A stretch of DNA of 64,000 nucleotides from an uncultured Bacteroidia bacterium (lineage in GTDB: Bacteria > Bacteroidota > Bacteroidia > Bacteroidales > Prolixibacteraceae), in assembly GCA_903850335.1 (NCBI GenBank), contig CAINLJ010000223.1, positions 21,339 through 85,338 on the forward strand. Reading direction: 5' to 3'. Of this stretch, positions 9,390-19,795 are shown in pieces. Made by a program: the position numbers and the translations under genes. Position 1 is the stretch's first letter. Each line of letters begins with the position of its first letter. Below the pieces are notes generated by a model that searched no databases, was not told the origin of the DNA, and saw only the letters and a program-made list of their open reading frames with translations.

Positions 9390-10619
9390 ATGCAAAAAAT
9401 TAAAGTACTTAATCCCGTTGTGGAACTCGACGGGGATGAAATGACGCGAATTATCTGGAAAATGATCAGAGAACAACTAATCCTTCCTTTTCTGGATATT
9501 GATATCAAATATTATGATCTTGGAATTGAGTATCGCGACGCTACTGATGATCAGGTGACTGTTGACGCTGCCAATGCAATAAAAAAGTACAAGGTAGGTA
9601 TTAAATGTGCCACAATAACACCGGATGAAGCACGCGTTGCAGAATTTGGGTTGAAGAAAATGTACAAATCGCCAAATGGAACGATCAGAAATATTCTGGA
9701 CGGAACCATTTTCCGCGAACCGATCGTTGTTTCAAATGTTCCAAGATTAATCCCGCAATGGACTGCTCCAATTGTTATTGGACGTCATGCATTCGGTGAC
9801 CAGTATCGTGCTACCGACATCGTAGTTGATCGTCCGGGAAGTCTGACGATGACATTCACCCCGGATGATGGTGCTGGTGCCGAGGTTCATAATGTCTATC
9901 ATTTCGATGGTCCGGGCGTCGCACTTACTATGTATAACACAGAGGCTTCTATCCGGGGATTCGCGCATAGTTGCTTTAAAATGGCACTCTCAAAACAATG
10001 GCCTCTTTATCTTTCTACCAAGAATACGATCCTTAAAAAGTATGACGGATTCTTCAAGGATATTTTTGAAGAAATTTTCATTAACGAGTATAAAGATAAA
10101 TTCAAGGAAGCAGGAATTATTTATGAACACCGTCTTATCGATGATATGGTTGCCTCTGCATTAAAATGGAATGGTAATTTTATCTGGGCATGTAAGAATT
10201 ATGATGGTGACGTTCAATCTGATACTGTCGCTCAGGGTTTCGGTTCTTTAGGCTTAATGACCTCTGTACTCATAACTCCTGACGGCGAAGTGATGGAAGC
10301 TGAAGCTGCTCACGGAACTGTGACCCGTCACTACAGGGAACATCAAAAGGGACGCCCAACATCCACAAATCCAATCGCTTCGATTTATGCATGGACTCGC
10401 GGTCTCGCTTTCCGAGGGAAACTAGATAATAACCAGCCACTTATAGATTTTGCTCTTCAACTCGAGAGCGTATGTATCGACACAGTCGAATCGGGGAAAA
10501 TGACCAAAGACCTTGCGCTTTCGATCTATGGGGAAAATCTCAAGCCGGAACATTATTTGACAACCGAACAGTTTATGGATGAGTTGTCTAAATTAATGAA
10601 CATCAGAATGGGTAACTAA
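9390..10619 (+). CDS. icd: NADP-dependent isocitrate dehydrogenase
   Basis: The 409-residue protein is a dimeric, eukaryote-like (subfamily II) isocitrate dehydrogenase. It opens [20 protein letters not shown] and has the substrate loop [19 protein letters not shown], the metal-binding region around RLIDDMVA, and the NADP-binding [11 protein letters not shown]. It converts isocitrate to 2-oxoglutarate, CO2 and NADPH in the cytoplasm. korAB at 33123-35980 would handle the next oxidative or reductive step. It has its own promoter and is followed by ferritin 68 bp downstream. Confidence 0.96.
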   Translation: MQKIKVLNPVVELDGDEMTRIIWKMIREQLILPFLDIDIKYYDLGIEYRDATDDQVTVDAANAIKKYKVGIKCATITPDEARVAEFGLKKMYKSPNGTIRNILDGTIFREPIVVSNVPRLIPQWTAPIVIGRHAFGDQYRATDIVVDRPGSLTMTFTPDDGAGAEVHNVYHFDGPGVALTMYNTEASIRGFAHSCFKMALSKQWPLYLSTKNTILKKYDGFFKDIFEEIFINEYKDKFKEAGIIYEHRLIDDMVASALKWNGNFIWACKNYDGDVQSDTVAQGFGSLGLMTSVLITPDGEVMEAEAAHGTVTRHYREHQKGRPTSTNPIASIYAWTRGLAFRGKLDNNQPLIDFALQLESVCIDTVESGKMTKDLALSIYGENLKPEHYLTTEQFMDELSKLMNIRMGN

Positions 10620-10687
10620 TTCAATGATTGTGATTCCTTAAAACAGTTGAATCCTTGTACTAATTTAATTTTAAAAAACATCATCCT

Positions 10688-11203
10688 ATGATCAAAAAAG
10701 CTGTTGAAGATGCACTGAATGAGCAAATTAACGCAGAATTTAAATCGGCATACCTCTACTTGTCCATGTCTGCCTATTTTCAAGGCACCGGACTTTCAGG
10801 TTGTGCAAACTGGATGAGGGTACAATATCAGGAGGAGCTGGCACATGCAACACGATTTTTTGATTATGTTCATGAGCGTGGAGGCAAAGTTTTATTGTCC
10901 CCAATAAACGAAGTTCAGGTTGAATTTTCAGGTATCGTCGATGTCTTTGAAAAAACACTTGAACATGAACAGGTTGTTACCGGAATGATCGATCGTCTTA
11001 TGGATATTTCAATTCAGGAAAGTGATCATGCAACTAAGAGTTTTTTACAATGGTTTGTTGATGAACAGGTTGAAGAAGAGGCTAATGTAGGTCAGATTTT
11101 GAATAATCTATCCCTGATCAAAGGAGAAGGGCAGGGACTCTTAATGATGGATCGTGAAATGAAATCCAGAGTTTTTGTAAATCCATTTCCAGCCAAAATC
11201 TAA
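10688..11203 (+). CDS. ftnA: ferritin (non-haem, bacterial type)
   Basis: The 171-residue four-helix protein keeps the full ferroxidase set: E17, E50, H53, E94, Q127 and E130. The characteristic stretches are YLYLSMSAYF and EELAHATRFFDYV. It stores iron as a 24-mer cage and oxidises Fe(II). Its length is typical of FtnA and it lacks a haem-binding methionine of bacterioferritin that I could identify. A strong terminator follows, so the gene ends its own unit. I see no obvious Fur box upstream. Confidence 0.95.
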   Translation: MIKKAVEDALNEQINAEFKSAYLYLSMSAYFQGTGLSGCANWMRVQYQEELAHATRFFDYVHERGGKVLLSPINEVQVEFSGIVDVFEKTLEHEQVVTGMIDRLMDISIQESDHATKSFLQWFVDEQVEEEANVGQILNNLSLIKGEGQGLLMMDREMKSRVFVNPFPAKI

Positions 11204-11232
11204 GATATACAATTGATTCAATACAATTTTTA

Positions 11233-11270
11233 AAGAGCAGGTTCCTTCCGGGAGCCTGCTCTTAATTTTT
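11233..11270 (+). terminator. intrinsic terminator after ferritin
   Basis: A stem begins AAGAGCAGG and closes with CCTGCTCTT over a short TTCC-containing loop. It is followed by AATTTTT (11264-11270). The structure starts 30 bp after the ferritin stop codon. Confidence 0.85.
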
Positions 11271-11301
11271 ATGAAAGGCCTGATGACATTTAAACAATTC
11301 A

Positions 11302-11333
11302 TTTCGGTACTTTCAACTTTTGAGTTACCTTTG
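11302..11333 (+). promoter_or_regulatory. promoter for secA-lgt
   Basis: TACCTTTG (11326-11333) matches the -7 consensus exactly. TTTC (11302-11305) lies 20 bp upstream as a one-mismatch -33 element. The secA ATG follows 45 bp later. Confidence 0.5.
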
Positions 11334-11377
11334 TAGCTGAATGATTTTTTAGATATTAATTTATATAAGATAAGATA

Positions 11378-14300
11378 ATGTCATTTCTTAACAAAGTTCT
11401 ATCAAGTTTTTTTGGAAATAAATCTCAAAAAGATATTAAAGAGTTAACACCTGTCTTACTGCGTGTTAAACAGGAATACCTTAGGTTTCCAGGCCTTACA
11501 AATGATCAGTTACGCCAGGAATCCACTCTGCTCAGAAATAAAATATTTGAATATGTAAAGGCAGAGGAAGAAGAAATCGCTTCACTCAAAGAACAGGCCG
11601 AAAGTGGTGAAGTACCACTCGAAGAAGGTGAAAAACTTTATGACAGAGTTGATAAACTGGAAGAGATAATCCTCAAAAAGATCGAGGAAGTATTAAATGA
11701 GGTTCTTCCGACCGCCTTTGCAATTGTGAAAGATACGGCTCGAAGATTCATGGAAAACGAGACTATTGTGGTTACTGCTACTGATTTCGACCGTGAACTC
11801 GCGATTACAAAGGATTTTGTTTCTATCGATGGGGATAAGGCAATTTATAAAAATGAATGGATTGCCGGTGGATCAGTCCAGAAATGGAATATGTTGCATT
11901 ATGATGTTCAGCTGATTGGAGGTATAGTTTTACATAGCGGTAAAATTTCGGAAATGGGTACCGGTGAGGGGAAAACTCTTGTAGCAACACTCCCTGTGTT
12001 TCTGAATGCCCTTGCCGGAAGAGGAGTTCATGTGGTTACCGTAAACGATTATCTTGCAAAGCGTGACTCCGAATGGATGGGCCCGATTTATCAATTTCAT
12101 GGTATCTCTGTTGACTGTATCGATAAACACCAACCCAATTCAACAGAACGCCGTAAGGCTTATGAAGCCGACATAACCTTCGGTACAAACAATGAATTTG
12201 GTTTCGATTATCTGCGTGATAACATGGCAGTTAGTCCTTCAGATCTGGTTCAACGTAAGCATCATTACGGCATTGTGGATGAGGTTGACTCTGTATTAAT
12301 CGATGATGCACGTACGCCACTTATCATTTCAGGTCCCGTTCCAAAAGGGGAAAATCAGTTGTTCGATGAGCTTAAAGCTCCGGTTGAAAGACTTGTAAAG
12401 GCGCAACGCGACCTCGTAGGACAGTATTTAGTGGAAGCAAAAAAGAAAATAGGTTCATCCAACAATAAAGAGTCAGAAGAAGGGGCCCTTGCACTCTTCC
12501 GCGCCTACAAAGGGCTTCCAAAACATAAACCGCTGATCCGGTTTTTGAGTGAGGAGGGAAACAAGGCAAAGATGTTAAAGATCGAAAACTACTACATGCA
12601 GGATAATAACAAAAATATGTATGTAGCAACCGATCCGCTTTATTTTGTGATCGAAGAGAAACTGAACTCAATTGAATTAACCGACAACGGGATCGAAATC
12701 CTTTCAAAAGATAACGAGGATAATGGATTCTTCGTGTTGCCCGATGTCGGAGCAGAAATCGCGGATATTCAAAATAATAAAAATCTTTCCGAAATAGAAA
12801 GCCTTGAACTGAAAGATACGCTGTTACAGAATTTTGCTGTTAAATCGGAACGTGTACACACAGTAAATCAACTGTTAAAAGCTTATACAATGTTCGAAAA
12901 GGATGTCGAATATGTCCTGATTGAAGGTAAGGTTAAGATTGTTGATGAACAGACAGGACGTATCATGGAAGGACGCCGGTACTCCGATGGCCTCCATCAG
13001 GCAATTGAAGCGAAAGAACGTGTTAAGATCGAAGATGCAACACAGACTTTTGCCACAATAACCCTCCAGAACTACTTCCGTATGTACCATAAACTAGCCG
13101 GTATGACAGGAACAGCTGAAACAGAAGCCGGTGAACTCTGGGACATCTATAAGCTGGAGGTTGTTGTAATTCCAACGAACCAACCTGTGATCCGAAAGGA
13201 TTTTGAGGATCTGGTTTATAAAACGAAAAAGGAAAAATACAACGCGATTATCGATGAAATAGTCAAGCTTAATAAAAAAGGTCAGCCAATGCTTGTTGGA
13301 ACGACCTCGGTGGAGATCTCCGAATTATTGAGCCGAATGCTTCAAATGCGTGGGATCAAACATCAGGTACTTAATGCTAAACTTCATCAGCGTGAGGCGG
13401 ATATTGTTGCAGAGGCTGGTAAACTCGGGATGGTCACCATTGCTACCAACATGGCTGGTCGTGGAACCGATATAAAACTGACTCCTGAGACCCGCGAATT
13501 AGGTGGTCTTGCAATAATTGGTACCGAAAGACACGAATCACGACGGGTTGACCGCCAGTTACGAGGTCGTTCAGGAAGACAGGGAGATCCGGGTTCTTCT
13601 CAATTCTTCGTATCTCTCGAGGATGATCTTATGCGCCTGTTTTCATCGGATCGTATCGTCAGGATCATGGATAAGCTTGGACTCAAGGACGGTGAGGTCA
13701 TACAGCACTCCATGATTACAAATGCAATCGAGAGAGCTCAGAAAAAGGTGGAGGAGAATAACTTTGGAATCCGGAAACGTCTTCTTGAATATGACGATGT
13801 GATGAACTCTCAACGTGAAGTCATCTACAAAAAAAGGCGGCATGCACTCTTTGGTGAACGTATCGATGTCGATATCCTGAATATGATTTACGACATGAGT
13901 GACACGTTAACAGCTGAACATCACCCAAATGGCAGAGAAGGATTCGACGATTTTACACTCGACCTAATTCGTTCCTTGTCACTTGAATCACCTGTTAGTG
14001 AAAAAGAATTTGTTAGTATAAAGCCAGATGAGATAAGCGATAAAGTTTATCATGCAGCAATTGCTAATTTCACACGCAGATCACAGGCAATCTCAAAGCA
14101 GGCAATGCCGGTGATCAAGAATGTATATGAGACGAAATCACATATTTATAACAACATAGTAGTTCCGATTACAGACGGTTTAAGGTTATTCAACATAGTA
14201 ACAAATCTTGAAAAAGCCTATAAGACCCATGGTCTCGATCTGGTTAAATCTTACGAAAAACAGGTGATTCTCGCTACAATAGATGAACATTGGAAGGAGA

Positions 14301-14692
14301 ATCTCCGTGAACTTGACGAATTGCGTACCTCAGTTCAAAATGCCTCCTACGAGCAGAAGGATCCATTGTTGATTTACAAGCTTGAGTCATTCAATCTGTT
14401 TAAGTCGATGATGGAACGCGTGAACAAAGGTGTTGTTTCTACATTAATGAAAGGGCAGATTCCTATTAGTGAGGCTGACGAGGTCAAAGAGGCACCTGTC
14501 GTTCGTCATCATGCCGATCGTTCAAAGTATCGCGAAGAGAAGAGTGATGCTTCTGAATCCTCCTCCGGCAAGCAACCTGAGGAAAAACACGTTCAGCAGG
14601 TCAGGGTCACACCAAAGGTTGGAAGAAATGAACCTTGTCCCTGTGGAAGCGGAAAGAAATTCAAAAACTGTCACGGTCACGGAATGGAGTAA
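11378..14692 (+). CDS. secA: preprotein translocase ATPase SecA
   Basis: The 1104-residue SecA motor drives proteins through SecYEG. It shows Walker A GTGEGKT (K199), the [14 protein letters not shown] region, [16 protein letters not shown], the late helicase motifs [10 protein letters not shown] and [11 protein letters not shown], and a C-terminal zinc-binding tail with C1087, C1089, C1098 and H1099 that contacts SecB or the membrane in other bacteria. The length, longer than the E. coli protein, matches Bacteroidota SecA, which has an insertion around residues 330-420. lgt starts 34 bp downstream and is probably cotranscribed. Confidence 0.97.
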   Translation: MSFLNKVLSSFFGNKSQKDIKELTPVLLRVKQEYLRFPGLTNDQLRQESTLLRNKIFEYVKAEEEEIASLKEQAESGEVPLEEGEKLYDRVDKLEEIILKKIEEVLNEVLPTAFAIVKDTARRFMENETIVVTATDFDRELAITKDFVSIDGDKAIYKNEWIAGGSVQKWNMLHYDVQLIGGIVLHSGKISEMGTGEGKTLVATLPVFLNALAGRGVHVVTVNDYLAKRDSEWMGPIYQFHGISVDCIDKHQPNSTERRKAYEADITFGTNNEFGFDYLRDNMAVSPSDLVQRKHHYGIVDEVDSVLIDDARTPLIISGPVPKGENQLFDELKAPVERLVKAQRDLVGQYLVEAKKKIGSSNNKESEEGALALFRAYKGLPKHKPLIRFLSEEGNKAKMLKIENYYMQDNNKNMYVATDPLYFVIEEKLNSIELTDNGIEILSKDNEDNGFFVLPDVGAEIADIQNNKNLSEIESLELKDTLLQNFAVKSERVHTVNQLLKAYTMFEKDVEYVLIEGKVKIVDEQTGRIMEGRRYSDGLHQAIEAKERVKIEDATQTFATITLQNYFRMYHKLAGMTGTAETEAGELWDIYKLEVVVIPTNQPVIRKDFEDLVYKTKKEKYNAIIDEIVKLNKKGQPMLVGTTSVEISELLSRMLQMRGIKHQVLNAKLHQREADIVAEAGKLGMVTIATNMAGRGTDIKLTPETRELGGLAIIGTERHESRRVDRQLRGRSGRQGDPGSSQFFVSLEDDLMRLFSSDRIVRIMDKLGLKDGEVIQHSMITNAIERAQKKVEENNFGIRKRLLEYDDVMNSQREVIYKKRRHALFGERIDVDILNMIYDMSDTLTAEHHPNGREGFDDFTLDLIRSLSLESPVSEKEFVSIKPDEISDKVYHAAIANFTRRSQAISKQAMPVIKNVYETKSHIYNNIVVPITDGLRLFNIVTNLEKAYKTHGLDLVKSYEKQVILATIDEHWKENLRELDELRTSVQNASYEQKDPLLIYKLESFNLFKSMMERVNKGVVSTLMKGQIPISEADEVKEAPVVRHHADRSKYREEKSDASESSSGKQPEEKHVQQVRVTPKVGRNEPCPCGSGKKFKNCHGHGME

Positions 14693-14726
14693 AAGTTAAC
14701 AATTAAGCATTCAAATCTAAAAAATT

Positions 14727-15572
14727 ATGAGTACACTTTTGGCAATACACTGGAATGTAAGCCCTGAATTGTTCAGTCTTGGTCCGATTTCAGTACGCTG
14801 GTACGGATTGATGTTTGCTTTAGGCTTTCTTTTTGGATTTTCAATCATGACACGGATGTTCAAGTTTGAAGGATCTGATCCTGTCTTGGTTGAGAAACTT
14901 TTTGTATATGTGATAATAGCTACTATTGTGGGAGCCAGACTAGGACATGTACTTTTTTATGGCTGGGATTACTATTCGAAACACCTGATCGAGATATTTC
15001 TTCCTATTGCCCAGGTTGACGGTAGTTGGAAATTTGTCGGATTTCAAGGGCTCGCAAGTCATGGGGGAGCGTTGGGAATCTTATTGGCTGTCTGGCTCTA
15101 TTCTAAAAGAGTATCCAAAAGACCCATATTGTGGACTCTTGACCGGCTGGTTGTTCCTGTAGCCCTGGTGGGTGCGATGATCAGAACCGGGAATATGATG
15201 AACTCTGAAATTTATGGAGTTGCTACAAATTTACCATGGGGATTTATTTTTGAACGTAACCACGAAACAATTCCCAAACATCCCACAGGGTTTTATGAAG
15301 CTATTTGCTACCTTATTTCCTTTGGTTTGCTATTGTTCTTTTATTTTAAAAAGAAAGATCTCAAGGACCGGGCCGGATTTCTTACTGGAGTATTCTTTAT
15401 TGGTATCTTCCTGACCCGCTTCCTAATTGAGTTTATAAAGGAAAATCAGGAGAGTTTTGAAGCTGGAATGACACTTAATATGGGTCAGATTCTGAGCATT
15501 CCATTTATTATTGCCGGAATATGGCTGATATATCATTCACTCCAACACGACCCGGTAGTGTATAAAAGTTAG
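14727..15572 (+). CDS. lgt: prolipoprotein diacylglyceryl transferase
   Basis: The 281-residue membrane enzyme has about seven transmembrane segments. The Lgt signatures are GLASHGGALGI, the RTGN.MNSEIYG segment and HPTGFYEA. It transfers diacylglycerol from phosphatidylglycerol to the lipobox cysteine of prolipoproteins, the first step of lipoprotein maturation. It follows secA closely, a sensible pairing of export and lipidation. The downstream gene is convergent and 158 bp away; I see no clear terminator in that gap. Confidence 0.96.
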   Translation: MSTLLAIHWNVSPELFSLGPISVRWYGLMFALGFLFGFSIMTRMFKFEGSDPVLVEKLFVYVIIATIVGARLGHVLFYGWDYYSKHLIEIFLPIAQVDGSWKFVGFQGLASHGGALGILLAVWLYSKRVSKRPILWTLDRLVVPVALVGAMIRTGNMMNSEIYGVATNLPWGFIFERNHETIPKHPTGFYEAICYLISFGLLLFFYFKKKDLKDRAGFLTGVFFIGIFLTRFLIEFIKENQESFEAGMTLNMGQILSIPFIIAGIWLIYHSLQHDPVVYKS

Positions 15573-15730
15573 GTTTGAAAAGAAGAGTCTCCTGATTGGC
15601 GTTTAATTAAGGATTTTCCCAAAATTTCCAAACCAACTATGGTTACATAAAAATCAGTCAGTTGCTCAATTCTGTTGGTATGTCTTGCCAGCCTGAAAAT
15701 CATATTTTCCTTATTTAATGGGATGAATAT

Positions 15731-18661
15731 TTATACCCTCATTTCTTTCGCAATCGCTCCATACATGATTTCAATGGGATGTGATGCATTTCTCCCGGTT
15801 CCATCTTTAATCTGGTGCCTGCAGCTCGTTCCTGAAGTCGCAATGATTACCGAAGCGGCACTCTTTCTGACTTCCGGGAAAAGTATCATTTCGCCAATTT
15901 GCATCGAGAGTTCATAATGTTCCTTCTCGTACCCAAATGATCCAGCCATTCCACAACAACCGCTTTTAATCTCCTGTACTGAATAATTTTCTGGTAAGGT
16001 AAGCATTTGCCTGGTTGTCAGTGATGATGCAATAGCTTTTTGCTGACAATGTGTATGTAGCTTGATTTCTAGCTTTTCAGATGTAAACTGCTCAGATTTA
16101 ATCTTTCCGGCTTCCATCTCACGAACAAAAAATTCGTCGAATAAGAGTGCGTTCTTACTTAATTTTATTGCAGCTTCCTTTAAGGATAAGTCTACTAATT
16201 CCGGATATTCATCACGGAAAGTTAGTATGGTCGATGGTTCAATGCCTATCAATGGAGTTTCAGTGCTTACAAGATCTTTAAGTAAAATCACATTTGTGGC
16301 AGCTATTTTTTTTGCTTCACGTACCAATCCTTTTGAGAGATATGTACGGCTGCTCTCCTTGTGCTTAGGAATGATTACCTGATACCCCAGCTGATTTAAA
16401 AGCAGAATTGCCTTTATTCCAATATGTGACTCCAGATAATTAGTAAACTCGTCGGCAAATAAATAAACACAACCGTTTATTCCTGGTTTAACTGGTGTAT
16501 TGAGTGACCAGCTTCTAAGACTTTGAACAGAATAACCCGGGATTTTGCGTTTGGTATGAAACCCAATTATCCGGTTAAACCAATGCCTGTTTAAGAGCAG
16601 GTTGGTTACGGGTCTCATTGATATAGCGAGTTTACCTAATTTGGGCAAATAGGCTACCAATAATGACCTTATTGGCGTTCCATTTTCATCATAATATTGT
16701 TGCAGAAATTCAGCCTTTATCTTGGCCATGTCGACATTTGATGGACATTCTCCCTTGCAGCCCTTACATGATATGCACAGATCCAATACTTTATAAATTT
16801 CTTTCTGAATAAATGGTTTATCCTTTGTTGAATGGTGCATATATTCCCGCAGAATATTGGCACGTGCACGAGTCGTCATATCTTCGTCCCTTGTTGCCAT
16901 GTAAGTAGGGCACATTGTTCCGCCAATTAGTTCAGATTTGCGACAGTCGCCCGATCCATTACACTGCTCAACAGCACGGAGATATCCATGAGTAGATGAG
17001 AAATCAATGGTAGTTGCAATGTCAGGATACCTGTTTGATAATTCGAAACGAAGGTTTTGAGTGATTGGTGGAACATCCGTTATCTTTCCCGGATTTAATA
17101 CATTGCCTGGATCCCATGTTTTTTTAATCGCCTTAAAGAGTTGGTAGATCTCTTCTCCAAACATAAAAGGTATAAAAGCCCCTCTTAACCTTCCATCACC
17201 GTGTTCACCTGAAAGCGATCCCCTGTGTTTTTTTACGAGTGAGGCAACATCTTGTGCCAATGATGCATAGATTCTTTGATCCTCAGGATCTTTAAGATTG
17301 AGTAACGGTCTGAGATGAAGTTCTCCAGTGGCAATGTGCCCGTAAAAAACACAATTCATTCCGTATCCGGCAATTAATGTTTTAAACCCGGCGATATAAT
17401 CGGGAAGTCTTTCGGGTGAAATTGCCGTGTCTTCGATAACCGTCGTACTACGTTTGTCGCCAGGAATATTGGATAGCAGGCCCAATCCTGCCGTGCGTAA
17501 TTCCCATACCTTCTTTATCCTGTCGTCACCCAGGACTAATGGGAAGTGGTAACCGTAACCAGCTGCAGTAAGGTCACGAACGATTCCTGCGTGCAATGTT
17601 TCAATTTCTTCAGGTGTATCAGCTGCAAATTCAATCATTAATATTGCTTTGGGATCACCATTGATGAAAAAACGATTTTCCCTTTGTGAGAGACTCTCTT
17701 TTGTGCAGTCCATTATGATATCATCCATAAGTTCAATTGCCGTAGGATGATGTTTTAACACAATAATATTTGCGTAAAGCGCTTCTTCGAGGGATGAAAA
17801 ATGTGCAGGAATCACACATTTTATTTTCGGCGGAAGCGGAATAAGGTTAAGCTTAATTGTTGTAGTAAAAGCAAGCGTCCCTTCTGAACCAGCCAGTAGT
17901 TTGGCGAAATTAAAGGGCTGACCATTAGCTGTAAAAGGATCAGTATCCATTAAAAAATCCACTGCATAACCCATATTGCGACGAACAACAGCAGGCTCGG
18001 GGTAGACCTCAGCAATCTTCTTTCGTACCTGTTCGACAGAGAGCACATTCTTAATCTGCCTGTAAATCCGTGTTTCTAGCTTGTCAGGGTCTGAATTGCA
18101 TTTAACCTCAAATTCATCTTTTGAAAGGGGCCCAAAAATAACTTCAGAGCCGTCAGAAAGTAAGGCCTCAACTTCCAGTACATGTTCGCGAACACTTCCG
18201 TAAATCAGTGACCTTAGACCGCAGGAGTTGTTTCCAAGCATTCCTCCCAGGCGACATCTGTTGCTGGTTGATGTCTCAGGTCCGAATTGTAACCCGTACG
18301 GTTTAAGATAAATATTTAATTCAGAAAGGTTTACACCAGGTTCAACTCGTATCCATTTTTCGGATTTATTGAATTCAAGAATCCGGTCCATGTATTTCGA
18401 AATGTCAACAACAATGCCTCCTCCTACAACCTGTCCGGCAAGGGATGTCCCAGCTCCACGAGGAATTACAGAGGTACCGTTTTCTCTGGCAAAGGCCAGT
18501 ATCTTCCTAATGTCCTCCTTGTTTCGTGGAATAAAAACTGCCTGAGGAAGTTCACGATACGAAGAAGCATCTGTTGAGTAAACGATTCTGTGGGTTTTAT
18601 CTGTATAAAGATCACCATCGATAGTTGCTGATAATCTTTCATAAGGGAAGCTGTTTTTCAT
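15731..18661 (-). CDS. FAD-linked 2-hydroxyacid dehydrogenase with Fe-S domains (YdiJ-like)
   Basis: I take the ATG at 18661 (976 residues); a GTG nine bases upstream is also in frame. The N-terminal FAD-binding PCMH/GlcD domain (about 20-230) contains VIPRGAGTSLAGQVVG and GNNSCGLRSLIYGS. The FAD-oxidase C domain follows to about 510, with SGEHGDGRLRGAF. A ferredoxin-like part has a degenerate cluster (CNGSGDC...MCPT) and a canonical one (CISCKGCKGECP). A C-terminal CCG domain has GCCGMAGSFGYEKEHY. This layout matches E. coli YdiJ, reported to oxidise D-2-hydroxyglutarate; D-lactate-type substrates are also possible. It stands alone, next to the lar region. Confidence 0.88.
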   Translation of the reverse strand: MKNSFPYERLSATIDGDLYTDKTHRIVYSTDASSYRELPQAVFIPRNKEDIRKILAFARENGTSVIPRGAGTSLAGQVVGGGIVVDISKYMDRILEFNKSEKWIRVEPGVNLSELNIYLKPYGLQFGPETSTSNRCRLGGMLGNNSCGLRSLIYGSVREHVLEVEALLSDGSEVIFGPLSKDEFEVKCNSDPDKLETRIYRQIKNVLSVEQVRKKIAEVYPEPAVVRRNMGYAVDFLMDTDPFTANGQPFNFAKLLAGSEGTLAFTTTIKLNLIPLPPKIKCVIPAHFSSLEEALYANIIVLKHHPTAIELMDDIIMDCTKESLSQRENRFFINGDPKAILMIEFAADTPEEIETLHAGIVRDLTAAGYGYHFPLVLGDDRIKKVWELRTAGLGLLSNIPGDKRSTTVIEDTAISPERLPDYIAGFKTLIAGYGMNCVFYGHIATGELHLRPLLNLKDPEDQRIYASLAQDVASLVKKHRGSLSGEHGDGRLRGAFIPFMFGEEIYQLFKAIKKTWDPGNVLNPGKITDVPPITQNLRFELSNRYPDIATTIDFSSTHGYLRAVEQCNGSGDCRKSELIGGTMCPTYMATRDEDMTTRARANILREYMHHSTKDKPFIQKEIYKVLDLCISCKGCKGECPSNVDMAKIKAEFLQQYYDENGTPIRSLLVAYLPKLGKLAISMRPVTNLLLNRHWFNRIIGFHTKRKIPGYSVQSLRSWSLNTPVKPGINGCVYLFADEFTNYLESHIGIKAILLLNQLGYQVIIPKHKESSRTYLSKGLVREAKKIAATNVILLKDLVSTETPLIGIEPSTILTFRDEYPELVDLSLKEAAIKLSKNALLFDEFFVREMEAGKIKSEQFTSEKLEIKLHTHCQQKAIASSLTTRQMLTLPENYSVQEIKSGCCGMAGSFGYEKEHYELSMQIGEMILFPEVRKSAASVIIATSGTSCRHQIKDGTGRNASHPIEIMYGAIAKEMRV

Positions 18662-18704
18662 GAAATACACTTATATCGGACTAAAATACAATAAATTTTA
18701 CAAA

Positions 18705-18738
18705 AAAATCCCTCATCGGTAGTACGATGAGGGATTTT
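18705..18738 (-). terminator. intrinsic terminator downstream of the OB-fold lipoprotein gene
   Basis: Long arms AAAATCCCTCATCG and CGATGAGGGATTTT enclose a 6-base loop. On the minus strand the stem is followed by TTTTTTTG. It lies about 160 bp after the lipoprotein stop and just before the YdiJ-like gene, so it separates the two minus-strand transcripts. The rest of the 239-bp gap 18662-18900 holds nothing I recognise. Confidence 0.8.
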
Positions 18739-18900
18739 GTCTCTAATCTGAATAATTCAGGAATACTCTTAACTTATTGATTATTAGAGTTTTTAAGTAT
18801 TTGTGACTGAATATTTTATTGTGTCCAAGAACCTAAGGCACAAGGGTTTCACAAATTTTATAAATTATTCAGCCAATAGGCTCACCTAATAGTTTGCTGA

Positions 18901-19605
18901 TTATTTAATTGTTTTAGCCTCTTCAACGATCACATCATAAGAATAACCTGCACCAAAATCTTTGTTCAATGCAACAACACCTTCAAAAGTAACAACATCA
19001 CCAACTTTTACTTCTTCATTGGTGGTTATTGTAAGATCAAATGAACCATTGCTGTTGGTCCCATCCTGAATGTGTAACCAATTTTTACCCATTATCTGTG
19101 CATTATACTTCACAACCTCACCCTTTATCTTAACTGTTTTACCGGCATACGCATCCTTTTTTCCGAAAAGTTCGGCTATAGTAATACCATTGGCAGCACG
19201 TTGTACCTTGATTCCCTCTTTCGCTACCGCAGGTTGCTTTCCCTTAGGCGGATCAGATATCATAACCTTTTCAGCTGCAACAATAGGCATACTGCTGAAT
19301 TTGGCAACAAAAAGAATAACCGGAAAAGTTCTCTTAAGCTCTTTGCTTGTGAAATTAGTCATCTCAATACTAGGCTCAAAATAATAGGTCTTGGCAACCT
19401 CAACTTCTTGTCTGGTTATCGCTATCCAGCTCTCTTTACTGTCTTCTGCTACACGTACATATGTGTAATTACTAGACTGAATTACCTCTTGTGCTGTAAC
19501 TTTATGAATATTAGGTGCCAGATTTTCACTGGGTTTACTCTTAGTCTTGCACGAGGTGCCCAGAATTAAAAACAAGGCAATTACCAGGATAGTATTTAAT
19601 TTCAT
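18901..19605 (-). CDS. putative lipoprotein with C-terminal OB-fold-like domain
   Basis: The 234-residue product begins with a lipoprotein signal (IALFLILGTSC, lipidated at C19), so it is probably outer-membrane or periplasmic. The middle is a small beta-rich domain without a motif I know. From about 140 it has the sequence pattern of a bacterial OB-fold: GKTVKIKGEVVKYNAQIMG, NWLHIQDGT and GDVVTFEGVVALNKDFGAGY. Such domains bind oligonucleotides or oligosaccharides in other proteins; a specific ligand cannot be assigned. It is transcribed divergently from the lar operon across a 190-bp gap. Confidence 0.7.
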   Translation of the reverse strand: MKLNTILVIALFLILGTSCKTKSKPSENLAPNIHKVTAQEVIQSSNYTYVRVAEDSKESWIAITRQEVEVAKTYYFEPSIEMTNFTSKELKRTFPVILFVAKFSSMPIVAAEKVMISDPPKGKQPAVAKEGIKVQRAANGITIAELFGKKDAYAGKTVKIKGEVVKYNAQIMGKNWLHIQDGTNSNGSFDLTITTNEEVKVGDVVTFEGVVALNKDFGAGYSYDVIVEEAKTIK

Positions 19606-19647
19606 AACTAAATCTTCTTTTAAAATTAATAATTGAATATATTTTTA

Positions 19648-19742
19648 CCGTGTAAAAGTATTTATATTTTTAGAATTTTATTAGAATTTAATACAAAAAC
19701 ATGTTTATCTCTTCTTTGTTAATAATGTATAGCTTTACACGG
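19648..19742. promoter_or_regulatory. divergent promoter region between lipoprotein and lar genes, with matching half-sites
   Basis: CCGTGTAAA (19648-19656) and TTTACACGG (19734-19742) form a 9-bp inverted repeat 77 bp apart. Read outward, each is part of a -7-like box: TACTTTTA toward the lipoprotein gene and TAGCTTTA toward larE. Each is one base off TAnnTTTG and is followed by CACGG. The symmetry could reflect two promoters with a shared start-site sequence or a shared regulator. Confidence 0.4.
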
Positions 19743-19795
19743 CAATAAGTGATCAAAATTCATTATTGTATGTCTAATTCAATTTTTAATCTACG

